DNA of 64,000 bases. It comes from Eragrostis nindensis (taxonomy: Eukaryota > Streptophyta > Magnoliopsida > Poales > Poaceae). Shown piece after piece: positions 41,051 to 53,890 of this stretch. Position numbers and translations under genes: made by a program. The stretch spans positions 310,001-374,000 of the forward strand of contig JAAXCT010000564.1 of NCBI GenBank assembly GCA_012490785.1, given 5' to 3'. Numbering within the stretch: the first letter of the stretch is position 1; each line of letters starts with the position of its first letter. The notes under the pieces were generated by a model, which worked only from the letters and a program-made list of their open reading frames with translations, made no database searches and was not told the DNA's origin.

Positions 41051-41058
41051 TATATATA
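41051..41058 (-). promoter_or_regulatory. TATA box of minus-strand FAD2
   Basis: TATATATA on the minus strand is only 40 bp from the ATG, leaving a very short leader and no room for the 5' UTR intron typical of FAD2 genes. Either this promoter is used with an intronless leader or transcription starts further upstream. Confidence 0.4.
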
Positions 41059-41131
41059 GTGCGATCACAGTGGGGCAAAACAGTATTTTAATCACATCAG
41101 TTTTTCGACCAAAGACTGTCACGAAAGTCAC

Positions 41132-42782
41132 CTACAAATTGTCTAATTGCGCTCCTGCCTCTGGAAGTACAAGAGGGAAACATCCACGCAACTTCACAAG
41201 AAAAAAAGGGCACGCCGCGCGACGCTACTAATTTCAAGAAATGACTTTTCGTGGTGGTTGACTGTTCCCTGAAAATGGGTACTACATAAGAGCATGTACA
41301 TCTGATACTCCTGAATTTGGGTGCTAAAGGTAGTTAGCTAGCATGAATTCGTGTAGTTGCTTTATCCCTAGCAACTTTTTATTAGTGCTAAGATAAATTA
41401 AAATATTTATTTTACCTAATAAAATGATGCTAGCACCAGGTGCAATCTTTAACGCAGGTGCCATGTTAGCAACATGGCTGCATCCTTTAGCACCAATGCT
41501 AACTCGTTTCCCTCTCCGTTAGCTTCTCCTTATCACCAACACATGTACATGCTTTAAGAGGTCTAAGTGAGTTGAAAAAAAATACTACAGTGACAGTTGC
41601 TAAAACTCCTGTAGAGATGGGCATTCGACATTTCGGTGACAGTTGCTAAAACCCTCTGGCAAAGGGGACCTAGTTATGTGACTCTTGACACTTGACGGTC
41701 ATTGCTTATGGTGTTTAGTCTAGGAATGTGCTTATTACATATAATGATGGCCTGCAACAATTCTTGTTTGATCATAGTAGGATAGATAAGATTTGAATTA
41801 TATAGTTATACATACAGATAATAACAGTAAAAGAAAGTCGGGAACTACTGGCCTCTACCGTGACTGGGTGAGGGTTAACGAAACCACCATGTCTTGTAGA
41901 ATACTAAACAACTAAGTAAATGAACTTAGTGTGAGTTGCTATCTAGTGAACCAATGTTAGAGGAGGGAATTCCTCTATACCTTGATCACAATCCTAAGTC
42001 TTAAATTGTTTCTAGTTGTTTATTCATAATCACACCACATACATTAGTTAAATATTGTTAGTAGTTTGAATAATAGTTCAAGTCTTGCTTGTTTCTTGTG
42101 GATTCGATATAAACCCTGGAATGCTCTAAGGGAAAAGCTACGGCTGACACCATGCGCTGGGGTACATAAATAGAGATGCTACAGTTGACCAACAAGCTTT
42201 TCAATATTATAACAATTCCGTTTGCCAAAATCAATGTGATAACACTCAAATATTAAAATATTAAAATTTAGTGAAATCTATTCACAAACTAAAATTTGAA
42301 ATCTTGGGATGTGACAATTTTGTTTGCAGCATGCCCCACGGTTTGCTAGAGGTACAAGTAGGTAGTGACAACCCTATACTTCCTTTGTAATCCTTCATGT
42401 CGGGTACATCATAGAGCTGTAGACTGTAGTGACTTGATAGACGAAGCCTAAGCAAGTGCCCAAAGTAAATAAGTAGAACTTTATCTTGACCATCCTAGCA
42501 AAAACCTTACCCATAGATATGTTTTTGCCCTCGTACAAACGTTAGGCATTTTGTTGGGGGTGGGGTGTCGCAAAAGATCATTGTTGTAGTCGTGTAGGGT
42601 TGTCTCTTATGAGTTCCTGCTGTGGATTCAAATCCGTGGTAATCTGGACTTGGTAGTTTTGGGGTGAAAGTTAGGTGCACAGCATATGAGATCAGTGTTT
42701 CTTCCAAAACTTGGCCAGCAGCCGTAGTATACATTTAAAAGGAAGCTGCGCCCCGGTTTCAGCTGGGATGGGCTTGAAAGCC
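41132..42782. other. FAD2 intergenic region with gypsy LTR remnants
   Basis: Most of it is AT-rich and featureless. At about 42085-42195 (TTCTTGTGGATTCGATA ... GACCAACAAGC) it parallels the last part of the nested gypsy LTR (7265-7372), and at 42330-42500 (GCCCCACGGTTTGCTAGAGG) it parallels 29365-29545 of the other gypsy LTR. Both are old, diverged fragments between the two FAD2 genes. Confidence 0.5.
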
Positions 42783-42790
42783 TATAAATA
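42783..42790 (+). promoter_or_regulatory. TATA box of plus-strand FAD2-like gene
   Basis: TATAAATA followed by GAGGC lies 720 bp upstream of the ATG. A leader exon follows (about 42815-42900), with a plausible GT donor near 42901 (GCCAGGAG/GTCTG) and an acceptor CTGCCAG at 43490-43496, giving the 5' UTR intron of about 590 bp usual in FAD2 genes. Confidence 0.6.
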
Positions 42791-43502
42791 GAGGCTTGCC
42801 CCAACAGGTTCAGAGTCAGCAAAGCCACTCCACCGTTGGTAACCCACTTCTTTCCTCGCGGAGTGAAGAGGAGTACACTTCATACCTCCGAGAGCCAGGA
42901 GGTCTGACTCGCATACTTATAAGTTCACCCATAGCAGCCTTCTTTGATTTCTTTCTCTTGCCGACTTCTGATAAATGTACGCCGTTTTAATTTGCTGTTA
43001 ACTGACACCGATTTAATTTCTATCCATTACACGGTCCTTCACCTTTACATGTATTTGTACTGCAACCTGGCTTGAGCCTAGGAGTCTGGATACACGCGTG
43101 TTGCAGCCGCATGTGCCATTTTTCTATATGTCCTTCAGGTCCAGTATAATCGCCTAGTTAGCGTAATCAGCACAGATGAACATGTAAGTTGTGACACATG
43201 GGAAGTTCTGTTCGTTGCGGGAGACGTCACACTCTTAGCTTTTGGGCTTAGGGTTGCGCCGTCCAAATGGCCGAGTCCACCTTTCGGAGCGCACGTGGAC
43301 TCTGAAGCCAATATCAATGTGACACGTACATTGGAATATTCTAATCAGATTAAGCCAAGAATAATTTAGTGCAACATGAGTAGTCCGCATGACTAGTCAC
43401 ATTACATTATTTATCGTTCTTAGTTCCGACTTATTTGCTCATGTCATAACGATATGAACTTGTTAACTGATCCATTGTATTTGCTAACCTGCCAGCAGCA
43501 AA

Positions 43503-44666
43503 ATGGTTACCAGTGCTTCGACGGCGTTGAAGGAGCGCAAGAAGCAGGAGCAAGTTCTCCCTGCCCCTAGCGATGCGATCGTGCAGCGCTCGCCTGTAGA
43601 CAAGCCGCCGTTCACGCTGGGAGACATCAAGAAGGCGATCCCGCCGCACTGCTTCCAGCGCTCGGTGATCAAGTCGTTCTACTACCTAGTCCATGACCTC
43701 GTCATTGCTGCAGGTCTCCTGTATTTTGCTCTGGTCACCATCCCCACCCTCCCAAGGACGCTCCGTTTCGTCGCCTGGCCACTTTACTGGGCGGCGCAGG
43801 GCAGCATACTCACTGGGGTGTGGGTCATCGGGCACGAATGTGGCCACCATGCCTTCTCGGACTACTTGCTCCTCGACAACATCGTCGGCTTCATCCTGCA
43901 CTCCGCGCTTCTGACGCCCTTCTTCTCGTGGAAGTACAGCCACCGGCGCCATCACGCCAACACTGGCTCCATGGAGACCGACGAGGTGTACGTTGCCAAG
44001 AAGAAGTCCCAGCTGCCGTGGTACACGCCCTACGTGTTCGGCAACCCTGTTGGCCGGCTGGTGTACATCGTTCTGCAGCTCACCCTGGCGTGGCCGCTCT
44101 ACTTGGCGTTCAACTTGTCCGGGCAAAAGTACCCACGCTTCACCTGCCACTACGACCCCTACAGCCCGCTCTACAGCGAGAAAGAGCGCATCCCGGTCCT
44201 CATCTCGGACGCCGGCATCGTGGCCGCGTTGTTCGCCCTGTACAAGGTGGCATCGTCGTACGGGTTCTGGTTTGTGGTGCGCGTGTACGGGGTGCCGGTG
44301 CTGATCGTCAGCGCGCTGTTCGTGCTCATCACTTACCTACACCATACCCACCTGGCGCTCCCGCACTACGACTCCAGCGAATGGGACTGGCTTCGCGGAG
44401 CCCTTGCCACCATGGATCGCGACTACGGCCTCCTCAACCGCGTGCTGCACAACGTCACAGACACGCACGTCTTGCACCACATCTTCCCAAACATGCCGCA
44501 CTACCATGCTATGGAGGCCACCAAGGCGATGCGGCCCGTCCTTGGCGAGTACTACAAGATTGACTCCACGCCCATCATCAAGGCAACCTTGCGTGAGGCC
44601 AAGGAGTGCATCTACGTTGAGCAAGGCGAGCGCAAGGGTGTCTACTGGTACAACAGCAAGTTTTAG
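43503..44666 (+). CDS. FAD2: Divergent FAD2-like fatty-acid desaturase
   Basis: The intact frame of 387 residues is of normal FAD2 length. Histidine boxes are HECGHH (111-116), HRRHH (147-151) and HVLHH (322-326). Two positions depart from ordinary oleate desaturases: Gly instead of Ala right before the first box, and Leu instead of Ala within the third. Gly at the first of these is known from FAD2 relatives that act as hydroxylases, acetylenases or conjugases, so product specificity may differ. Other family segments are present (KPPFTLGDIKKAIPPHCF, PHYDSSEWDWLRGAL, REAKECIYVE) and the ER-retrieval end is YNSKF. The ATG follows a likely 5' UTR splice acceptor by 6 bp. GC-rich codon use matches an expressed grass gene. 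Likely AATAAT poly-A signal near 44806. Confidence 0.9.
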   Translation: MVTSASTALKERKKQEQVLPAPSDAIVQRSPVDKPPFTLGDIKKAIPPHCFQRSVIKSFYYLVHDLVIAAGLLYFALVTIPTLPRTLRFVAWPLYWAAQGSILTGVWVIGHECGHHAFSDYLLLDNIVGFILHSALLTPFFSWKYSHRRHHANTGSMETDEVYVAKKKSQLPWYTPYVFGNPVGRLVYIVLQLTLAWPLYLAFNLSGQKYPRFTCHYDPYSPLYSEKERIPVLISDAGIVAALFALYKVASSYGFWFVVRVYGVPVLIVSALFVLITYLHHTHLALPHYDSSEWDWLRGALATMDRDYGLLNRVLHNVTDTHVLHHIFPNMPHYHAMEATKAMRPVLGEYYKIDSTPIIKATLREAKECIYVEQGERKGVYWYNSKF

Positions 44667-45440
44667 CTGCAAAGAGGATTTCTATGTCGCTACTCTGTAT
44701 AACATAGTACTGGTCTCAAGTCATTGTACGGGGCAACCATAGACCAGCACATGTATGGTTTTATGATTACATGTTTCGTGAACTACTTGTATTGTGATAT
44801 CAAATGAATAATGTGATCCGGAAAATGCATAAATGATGTTTCATGCATGGACCAATCTCCATATGCTGCTATTACTGTTATATCCCCATGTGCCATCAGC
44901 TAGTGTCGCCTGATGTACCTAACAGATGCTTAGACATGACGTTGTCAATGTTCTTCACATCATAATGGTATACAGTTGGGCTGAGGAACGCCGAGAGAAG
45001 GTCCTACGGTGGTACGCAGAACGACCGCTGTTGCTGGTTCTTCAACTACCTTACCAATCCCAAAAGAATATATATGGGGAGAAGGGAAGAGGAGTACACG
45101 CGGCTGGGCAGCACCTGCTGCCTTGCTGCCTTGCCTACAAGGAGCGATACAGTAAATATTCAGAAAATTCAGAATAAATCAAACAATCCATAAGTACTAC
45201 TGTCATGGCTAATATCTCACAGATATTAGCAATTGAAAACATTCAACCGCATGAATCGAAGTGCAAACAGCGGACACTTAAAGGAAATATAAAAATCCTC
45301 TTCTGGCAGCATATGAAATGATTTAAAGTTGGATAAAGTCCAACTTTAGTCTCTCATCTGTTGTCTCAGTTCAGTATTCATCCCTCATCTCCTATACTAA
45401 GGCATGCTGTTAAGAATAATCTTCGTCACGGATCGCTCTA
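44667..45440. other. FAD2-like 3' UTR and intergenic sequence
   Basis: The first 150 bp are the 3' UTR. Nothing beyond that is recognised; open frames are short and biased by composition. Confidence 0.5.
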
Positions 45441-45449
45441 TTCGTTTTC

Positions 45450-45760
45450 CATAATGAATAGATCCAAACATGGAGGTGGGGGAGGGGGGGGGGGGGTGAA
45501 TCGGGTGTCACTTAAAATTTCAACGGGCCTTTGTCTAGAACTATTCACAAACCAAGAAAGGTAAACTTTTCCAATCAAGTGGCCAAGAAACCTAAACAAG
45601 CTAGTGACAAGAAGCAAGTGATGCCCGCACATTAACAAATCTAACATATAGCAACAAGAGCAATTCCACTAGTTCTACTTGCAAGAAGAGTAAATACAGA
45701 AAGTAATGCAATTAATGTAAAGAGAGGGATAGAGAATGCACAGTGTTATTTTTTGAATCG
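45450..45760 (-). repeat. Diverged copia LTR fragment
   Basis: A GGAGGTGGGGGAGG then 13-G run and GTGAATCGGG resembles the terminal GAGGGGGGGTGAATAGG of the SIRE LTRs in this window, followed by similar AACAAG/GCAATTC words. No second end is seen. Confidence 0.4.
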
Positions 45761-47173
45761 TCAAAATATACACTATATTTTAATCCATTATAATATTATA
45801 TAAAATGAGGTAGATATGCTTGAAATATACAAAATATCTCTTACAGGAGACATGCCATTGTTCAGCAACACATATCTTCCATCCACATTACAAAGAGTTC
45901 AATCATCACCCAATGCAAACCAAACCAGCATGAAGACTAGATAGGAAGAGGATGAGGACTGGAGTCCCGATCTTCCGATAGGTAGGTTAAATTTGATTGG
46001 GCGATGCAACAAAGTTGACGGTGTTTTGAACCTATAGGATTCGAACCCTTGCAACTGCTGCTCTGCTGCTCTGTTAGTTACTAACCAAGAACAACATAAT
46101 TGACATCGACAAGGAGGCTTTTTCTCAGGCGAATCGAAGAGCATAAGCAAGCACAATAAGAACGTGATCTGAAATTGCAAATATAGATGACAAACAGAAA
46201 CTAAAGTAGGTGAAGGTTCAAGCTCTTGGTCCAAAGGACTAATCGCAAAAGAAAAGTAGTGACGAGAACAGGGTCGTTGATTCAAAGCAATCGAGGTAAT
46301 CCCTCAAGTACAATGAAAATGTCGGTTTCTCGAAGAAAACTAGAACTCAACAAAACCCAAACCCTATTGTGGTGGGGCCTAATGATAATATCGAGTCTAG
46401 GGTCATCCAAGGCCCCCTGGACACCCCCTAATGCATGGGCCATCATCAAAACAAATTATGGACACAAATCTGTTTTGACGATTCATGTTAATTCAGACCT
46501 AATTTTGGCATGGGACCAGTGCCGTTGGAATGGATATCTTTTTAGGTTTCCATGCATGTGTAAGTTGTACAAAACAAAGCGTGTGTGTGATTAGGGCACC
46601 CAATTTTGTGCACGCTACTCCTTGAGTCCAAATAAAACTCGAAGGCCAAGATCGTAACGAATTGAAACTTGGTGCAGGGGTGGCTAGATTGTAACCAGTG
46701 GTGCATTCTCATCATCCTACCTTTCTTGAATTAGAGTCGTCCTTGACTCCATCCCATCATCAACTCTCTGCAAAATGCCAGTAGCAGCAAGATACAAAGC
46801 ACTAAAAGTTAAACGCTTTGGACAATTATCTTTGTACAAAAAAAGCATGGCATGGTGCATCATGAGCCTTATGTACAGCAACATTAGAATTTGTAGCAAG
46901 TAAAACACTCTGAGTTTCTGTATGTGGTTCCTTCTTCTAATGTTGAACAAGTTCCTTTTCTTATTGTACCATAGCCACATGAGATAAAAGAAGCGAAAAA
47001 CCCTTACGAATGAAACTAAATGTATTAGATCTACAATCGTGTAAAGGTCTAATGGATGGTCTAATCATGGTTGCATAGGTGCAACATCAAAATCAGCATA
47101 ATCATGGTATGATTCAATAGAAAAACGCACTCTCTCTGATTTGACCTTAGTCTTGTTACTATTTGTTGGGGAT
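45761..47173. other. Intergenic, decayed repeats
   Basis: No gene is supported. A minus-strand stretch at 46717-46980 gives a retroelement-like protein trace in broken frames that I cannot name. Confidence 0.35.
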
Positions 47174-50100
47174 TGTGACAGCCCGATCCACAGGATCTTT
47201 GTCCCACGGTGCTGTTTAAGCAGACACGAGATAATACAAACACTCGATACATATTTTACATTAATATTACATAATTAAGTGACAAGATACAGCGGAAGCG
47301 AAACGGCAAGTTTGTAGAACACGAGTAGATATACGAGAGCTACAAGTACTCTTACGATACAGCAAAAGTAATAACCCGAGCCCGTACGGATTATCACTCT
47401 AGCAGCAAACACAATCATTGCAGCGGCGAGATTCGGGGACTTGCATATCCATCAGGCAAAGTAATATCTCCACTACCTGAAAACCACATAGGCACAAAGC
47501 CTGAGTACTAATTACTCAGCAAGTCTTACCCGTCAAATGACACCTAGACATGCAAAGGCTTACCATAGGAGGGCTGAATTTAAAAGACTCGCACTAAGCA
47601 AATAAACATAGCTAACCATATTTTAGCCAACTTTTAGTTCTTTAAACAGGAGCATATGTGAGAATAGCTGAAAGTAAATCAAATAGATACAAGTAACAGG
47701 CAGTAAGATAAACATAAGTAATCAGGAGCAACAATCCATATGGCAACTGCATATATCATCAACATACATCATCATATAAACAAGTACCATGTGTGCTACG
47801 TGAAGGCTCAATTCACAAGCGGGTACTCATTACTGCGAGGGACAGCGATTGCAATCGATTTACACCAGCTGGGAAAACCCGAGATACACGACGTATACGC
47901 ACCACTCAAGATGGTCATACACGGCAACCTTTCGCAAGACAGTAAACAATCAGCAGGGTCCAGTCTCAGAGATTGGGCAGCCGTCCCACCAACGGTACCT
48001 CGTACCTCCCATGGCCTGAACCTGCCCAATACACTTGTACCGGGTACCGTACCACCTTGCCACCATACATGCTACGTCAGTTTACTAGTCCCCATTACAC
48101 TAGTATGTACTCGGTACGTTCAATGCTTGATCAAGGGGCCAACAACGAATCGGTCCTTAATCGACTAGGCAGGGCTACCACCGTGAAGTCCCAGACTTCC
48201 CAATCCATCCTACACATGCAATGCCCCTGCCCGGTCTCAACAAATAACATAAACTCATTCCTTATCTTCTCTTTAGTGATTCAATTCTTAATCACAGAAG
48301 CAATACTTGATATATATACGAAATACTTTAACTAAGCATAGCAGACATTCTACCGAATTACTAGGATAGACACATAACATCATAGGTCATCTGGGATAGC
48401 ATGCAAGTGGATTTCCAATCAATTCCAATAACCTAAGTGCACAACCATCCTAGACACTCTAGCAATTATTCTCTAGAAATCAAAAGTTATAAAAAGAGGT
48501 TTGGAATGAACCGGGGCTTGCCTTGACTCTTAACAGCTAAGTTAGTAACTTCAACTTCTGGATCCTGAGAGGATTGATCCTGTTGAATATCCTCCTCTTG
48601 GTCGTTTCCTAGAATGTGATGCAATGAGAATGACTTGGTTTCATATTTGAAATGTGAGGTTCAGTTCTGAAATATATTAGAATTGTTTATTTCTTTCGTC
48701 TGAAGTATTTCCTTCATTGACTCCCATGAAGCATTGTTATCTTATTAAGTAATTTGTTCAAATTATCAACATTGAGCTCGTAAATTATGTTAATAAATTC
48801 TACAATTGTTTCTGGTCAAACCCAAAATCTTGGTGAAAGGTGTTCATCTATTCAACATGCATGCACAAGCTCAAGGTAATTTGGTGACAAGATTATTTAT
48901 TAAGAAGATGACAAGTTTATCAAAGAGAAATTCATACCTAAAGGTTCTTACAGAAACAACTATCATGGTTCATCTCTATGAACAGGGCATCTCAAAAGGA
49001 GAAGATGAAGCCCTAGTTCACATTTTTCTGAATTACATTCAATTTACTATGAATTATTTAATGTATAGCTTGCAAAATTCATACAAGGTTTCTATTACAG
49101 AATCAGGGGTTATGGACTGTACTACTGATCAGAGGACAACATGTGTATTCTAACAAGCTTAAGTTTTCATTTTTATCATGCCTAAATTAATTACTATTAA
49201 TTATCTAAGGTTTATCTTGTAACAATTATTCAGGAAAAACTATACATGAAAAATGATCAACTATGGTACCACTGGACAGAGCTCAGCACGAGGAGCACAA
49301 CAAAATTGAGTTTGCAATTTTTGTACATCTAGAACTCCAGATTTCGATTTTTGAAGTTTATTCAGTTTCTGAGCAAGTTGCAACTTAATTACGGAAATGC
49401 CATCGTCGTCTTTACAGAGCAGCACAGTGTTCATGGCGGCCGGAGCTCGCCGAAGCTGCGTCGGAACGGGGAAAAATATGACGCGAAAGGGTGGGGAAAA
49501 GCTCTAGATGACGTGCACAACGAGAGGAACTCAGAGGCGGGGTCCTCGAGGGCGGGGACTCACCGGAAAGGTGTCAGCGACGAGCGGTGGCGGGCGGAGG
49601 AAGTTCGGCGACGTCACGAGCTCGCCGTGGTCGACGAGAAGCTTTACGGTTTGGTCTTAGAGCTTCACTGAGACGTGTAGAAGACCGGCGTGATACACGT
49701 TGATGTCGAGAATGGCCGGAACAGGGTCGTCGCCGTCGAGGTCGAAGGCGGCCGACGGGAATGATTGGGGAAAAGTGAAAATCCGGCGATCTTGTCAGGG
49801 AAATCAATGGGTAAAAACGTCAGTAAGATTATATAGAGGATTGCGCATCCAATGGAAGAGGATTGAGGGGACGGGACTCACTGTGAACGACGAATTTCGC
49901 GTTGGCGTCAGAGATGTTCGCGGCGACGTCGTGAGAGAAACTCTTCAATTACTCTTTACACACTCCACGGTTTGATTTACGGTTTCTTCTGAGAGCTACA
50001 GCAGGTTGAGCTGCATCCGTTTGTGTCCTTGTCTCGTGCTACAGTGGAGTGAGTTGGCGGCGAGGCGAGCTTCAGTGGCTGGCGGCCATGGCGGTCATTG

Positions 50101-52156
50101 GAGTGGCTGAGAACGTGAGAGAGAGAGCTGAGCGGTGGAGTAGAGCAACTCCAACAGTGTACCTAAATGGCTACCAATACCCAAAAACAGACTTTTAGGT
50201 ATCAAGAAGTGCTCCAACAGACTACCCATCAGGCTACCAATACCTATAAGTTTTAGGTAGCTAGCTAAATTCTTCTCCTTGCTACCCAAAGAAAGGTACT
50301 CAGAAGTGGCTACCTATCCTATGTTCACGTGGCGGGAAGGAGTTTTCCTCTCCTGCCGACGCGCCGCCTCCTCCCGCCCGGCGCGCCGCTGTCTCCTTCA
50401 CCGCCGGCAAGCGCGCCCGAGCCCGGCCGCCATTCTCGACAAGCTCTCTCCCCTCTCTCTGAGCTGCTCCCCCAGTTTCACCAGTGATTTCCCCCTCCGC
50501 AGCCGCATTCGACGATGCCGCCGCCATCCATCCCGCCTCCACCAGCACCAGCGCGCCACCGCCTCCCTCGCCACCGGCGGGCGCGCCCGGCCCCGTTCCT
50601 CGGCCCCAACACTATCCCCTGCCTCTTCCCCTTCGAATCCCGTCGATTCCCGACGGAATCAAGCCCGCCTCCTTCCCTCACGCCGCCCCTCTCCACCGGC
50701 GGCTCGCCGCATGGAGCTTGCGCGCCCAGGCAGCCCCAATAGCGTCACCTCCACCCTCTCCGGCGACCTCGCCTCCCTCGGCTTCACGCTCCACCGCTGC
50801 GAGCCGTCTCCACGCCCGTGAGGTCGTCCCTCCCCGCCGCCTTTCCTGCTCGCGCCCCCGTCCCCGTCGGCGCTGGCCTTGGGCCGCGCCGCCCCTCCCT
50901 CACGCCTCGGCAGCTCGCTGCGGGAAGACAACCCGCCCATGTGCGTCACCATGGCGCAGGTCGTGATGGGCCTCGGTGTCCTCGTCGGCGAGCATCCCCG
51001 CCACCCCGAGGTCGCCGTCCTCAGCTGCGCCGCGTCGGGTGGAGCTCGACCAGACATGGCAGCTAGTGCCTCGCTGCGTGCTTGCTTATTGGGTTCTTGT
51101 TGCTTGCGCGTTGGTTGCTGCCTGTGTGCTTGCTGCCTGCCTGCTTGCTTGCTGGTTTTGTGGCTGCTTGCTGGTTTTGCAGGTGGTGGCCATTCGCCCC
51201 AACGCCGTCATTCGTGAGATGTGCCGGCCCTCATCGCCAGAGCCCAGCCGTAACCGGGGAAGACACGCGGTGGCGCCCGCCATGAAGCTCGCCGCCCACT
51301 CCCGCCCCGCCTCGCTCCCGGCACATCGTCGAGCTCGCCGTGGTGCTTTCGCCGCGCCGTGCTGCGTCCAGCCGTGCACTAGAAGATGACATGTGGACCC
51401 GAAAGATATAGGTACTCTGATTTAGGTAGACTGGAAAAGCGCAGGCTACCTAAATTCAAAAAATTATTTTAGGTAGCCTCAGAAAACTAGTTTTAGGTAG
51501 CTGTTTTTAGGTATGCTGTTGGAGCGAGTGAATGGAGAGAGGAGAGACCGAAACTGATTTGGATACTCTCACATCGAGCTGGAGCGGTGGGAGCTGGAGG
51601 TGGAACGGTGGAAGCAGGAGGTGGCGCGGTGAAGCATCGAGAGAGGAAAAGAAAAACAGGATGCCGGCTGACGAGTGGGACCCTAAGCCTTTTCCTTTTT
51701 AAATTCAAATTTGCCACTCACTACTGTATATTCAAAATAAACTAGTTCCTCATTCCCAAAAATCCTCAATTTTTGCAGGAATGCTATTTAACAAATGTAG
51801 AAGACATTAGTGCTGACCTTTTCTTCAAAACTTTCAAAAATTGAATTTGAGATTTTAAACAAGATGTTTAAATTTTAAACTTGTATAATTTATTTAAGGT
51901 TCTTCTCCAAAAACAATTAATCCTGAAATTTTAACTATATTTTGATTTCACTTATATCTTTCACATAAATTCTGATTACCCATATTTCTATTCCTTTTTT
52001 TTTTTGAGTTTTCCTTTTTAATTTAACTCCAATTTGGATCCTTTTCAAATTTTTGATACTTAATTTGATGTGATCACTTTGAGATTTTCTCCTGATCAAC
52101 TCAACACGAAGTCCTAGCATGGTATAAAAATTGAAGGAGACACATGGGGTGTCACA
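47174..52156 (-). repeat. 3' LTR of Tekay/Del-type Ty3/gypsy element, carrying an insertion
   Basis: On the minus strand it starts TGTGACACCCC at 52156 and ends GGGCTGTCACA at 47174. It is preceded by TTTAAGGGGGGAGGAT, the polypurine tract that follows the pol C-terminus in Tekay elements. The flank to the left shows no primer-binding site, so this is the 3' LTR. Removing the TIR element (50143-51529) leaves about 3.6 kb, normal for the lineage. Short frames at 49351-49671 are compositional. Confidence 0.7.
50143..51529. mobile_element. TIR transposon with captured gene sequence
   Basis: Ends CTCCAACAGTGTACCTAAA and, inverted, CTCCAACAGCATACCTAAA are imperfect terminal repeats, with inverted TTTTAGGTAGC words inside both ends. 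The core (50330-51380) is strongly GC-rich, unlike the AT-rich LTR around it, and open in several frames. A segment reading CVTMAQVVMGLGVLVGEHPRHPEV (50938-51010) is followed by a CTTGCTG-rich T-biased stretch ending TTTTGCAG (51173-51180), which looks like a retained intron. The superfamily is not settled because no clear TSD is visible. The source gene is not recognised. Confidence 0.6.
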
Positions 52157-53520
52157 ATCCTCCCCCCTTAAAGAAATCTCGCCCCGAGATTACGGAACGA
52201 AACAAGTGGGGATAGGTTTACAAGGAATGGATATTCTTGACAACCCAATTAAGAAATTGAGGTGAAGTTACTTAATATGTCCTGTAGATCAAGGGTCTAA
52301 ATATATACCTTGATAAAGAGATTGTGAGGGCTTCTAGTTTCAAGATTACGGAAGCGGGACTAAAGCGATGTCTGCGTGAAATTCAGGAATAGAAAGATAC
52401 CTTGAAGAAAAGGATACTTCGACAATATCTCTCAAACCAAAGTAGGGAGTTCAGGAGAAGAATATACTAGAATTATGAGTACAATGATAGCTGATGAGTT
52501 TTTCATGATCACTGACAACACCTTGAGTTTGATACTGTCAGGATGATGAGAAAATTCATGACGAGACTGGAATATTTCTGGAGAGAGGTGGCAATGCATT
52601 AAGAAAGAAGATTTGGAAGAAGTATAAGTAAGCTTGTAGGAAGTCAAGAGATGAAGCAAGATTGCAAGGATTTGGGACAGTGTGAAAAATATGGCAACTG
52701 CTCTGATTACCCCTTTGATTTGATACAGATGATCATATTTAAGGAGGAGGGTTCCAAAGACTCACCAGAAATAGAATACATCATGAGATGATGTACTCTC
52801 ATGAAGTGATGTACTGAAGGTGATGGTCGAGTGAAAGATGGGTTGTTCACTGGTTTGCATGATTATTCAAGGATCCGAGGGTATTCACCTTGACGACTAT
52901 GCCAAGAGCCTCAAATCAGCAAACAAGACGTCAAGGAAAACAAGGTGGAGGACAGAGAAATTAAAGCTTCTAATATTGGGCTATGCAACAGGCAGTTCTA
53001 GAAATTAATGCAAATAAGAAACAAGACATGAAACTAAAAGAGATTTATTTCAGATTGATCCATAGGAGATTATAAGGAATGTCCGGGGTTGTAAGACATC
53101 AAAATATTTTTAACAAGTGAACAGCGTAAATGAATCAAAGGTTTGGTAAAGAATTTCTGGACGTTCACCATGACTAGGTGCAAGCAAGATCATTGGCATA
53201 ACAAGAGTGAGGGAAAGTTTGGAGAAACAAGGATTTTTGAATAAGTTTCAATTTAGGATAAAGAAGATGGATGTCCAAGGAAGGATTTTCATATGAATTG
53301 GATAAACGAAAATTGGCACTCAACTCATATGCAAAGAATGACGATATGAGGCCAATAGGCGATGGTTCTAAATTGAGTGAGCGTAAACACAATCGAACCC
53401 GCAAGGATCTTAGGTTCATTCATTGCTCCTCAATGGAAGAGATGATTCAAACGCCTTATTCTTGCTCGTTATCTTTAGTTATTTATGCATGGAAGATGCT
53501 ATCTAATTAACCCTACAAGC
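52157..53520 (-). mobile_element. Tekay-type element interior remnant
   Basis: The first 40 bp beyond the LTR fit the pol C-terminus and polypurine tract (ISGRDFFKGG-type reading). Further right no RT, integrase or gag can be read; the sequence is non-coding with many stops, so the element is either truncated or non-autonomous. Confidence 0.45.
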
Positions 53521-53890
53521 ATGCCCCCCGATGAGATAGTGCGATGCCATGGTGCAATTTCATGTGCATTGCATGATGGCATGGTGCAGTGCACACGTGT
53601 GATAGTGCATATGCAATGATGCGGTTTGCATATGTCGTGTCATGAGTACAATGCACATGGTTTATGGTGCATATGCAATGGTGCATTTGGATAATGCCAT
53701 GTCATGGATGGTGCATAATGATGCATATGGCATGATGCACATGTTATAATGCAATTCCCATGATGCATATGGATGGTGCGTACAAGTGCATATGGTATGA
53801 TGCATCATGTATTAATGGTACACTTGATGACTTGGTGTAATGCAATTATGCGATATTGCAATGCACATCGATGAAATGAAGACCACTATA
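53521..53890. repeat. TGCATATG-rich low-complexity tract
   Basis: About 370 bp of irregular repeats of GATGGTGCATATG, GCAATGATGC and CATGATGCACATG. CATATG recurs at least eight times without a fixed period. Confidence 0.7.

Noticed and set aside
49351..49671. A 106-residue coding frame
   Set aside because: It lies wholly within the Tekay-type LTR and is compositional; no start context or domain.
50279..51389. A functional gene in the GC-rich block
   Set aside because: Open frames occur in several phases with low-complexity Pro/Ala/Arg/Ser content and the block lies inside a TIR element; captured fragments are the better reading.
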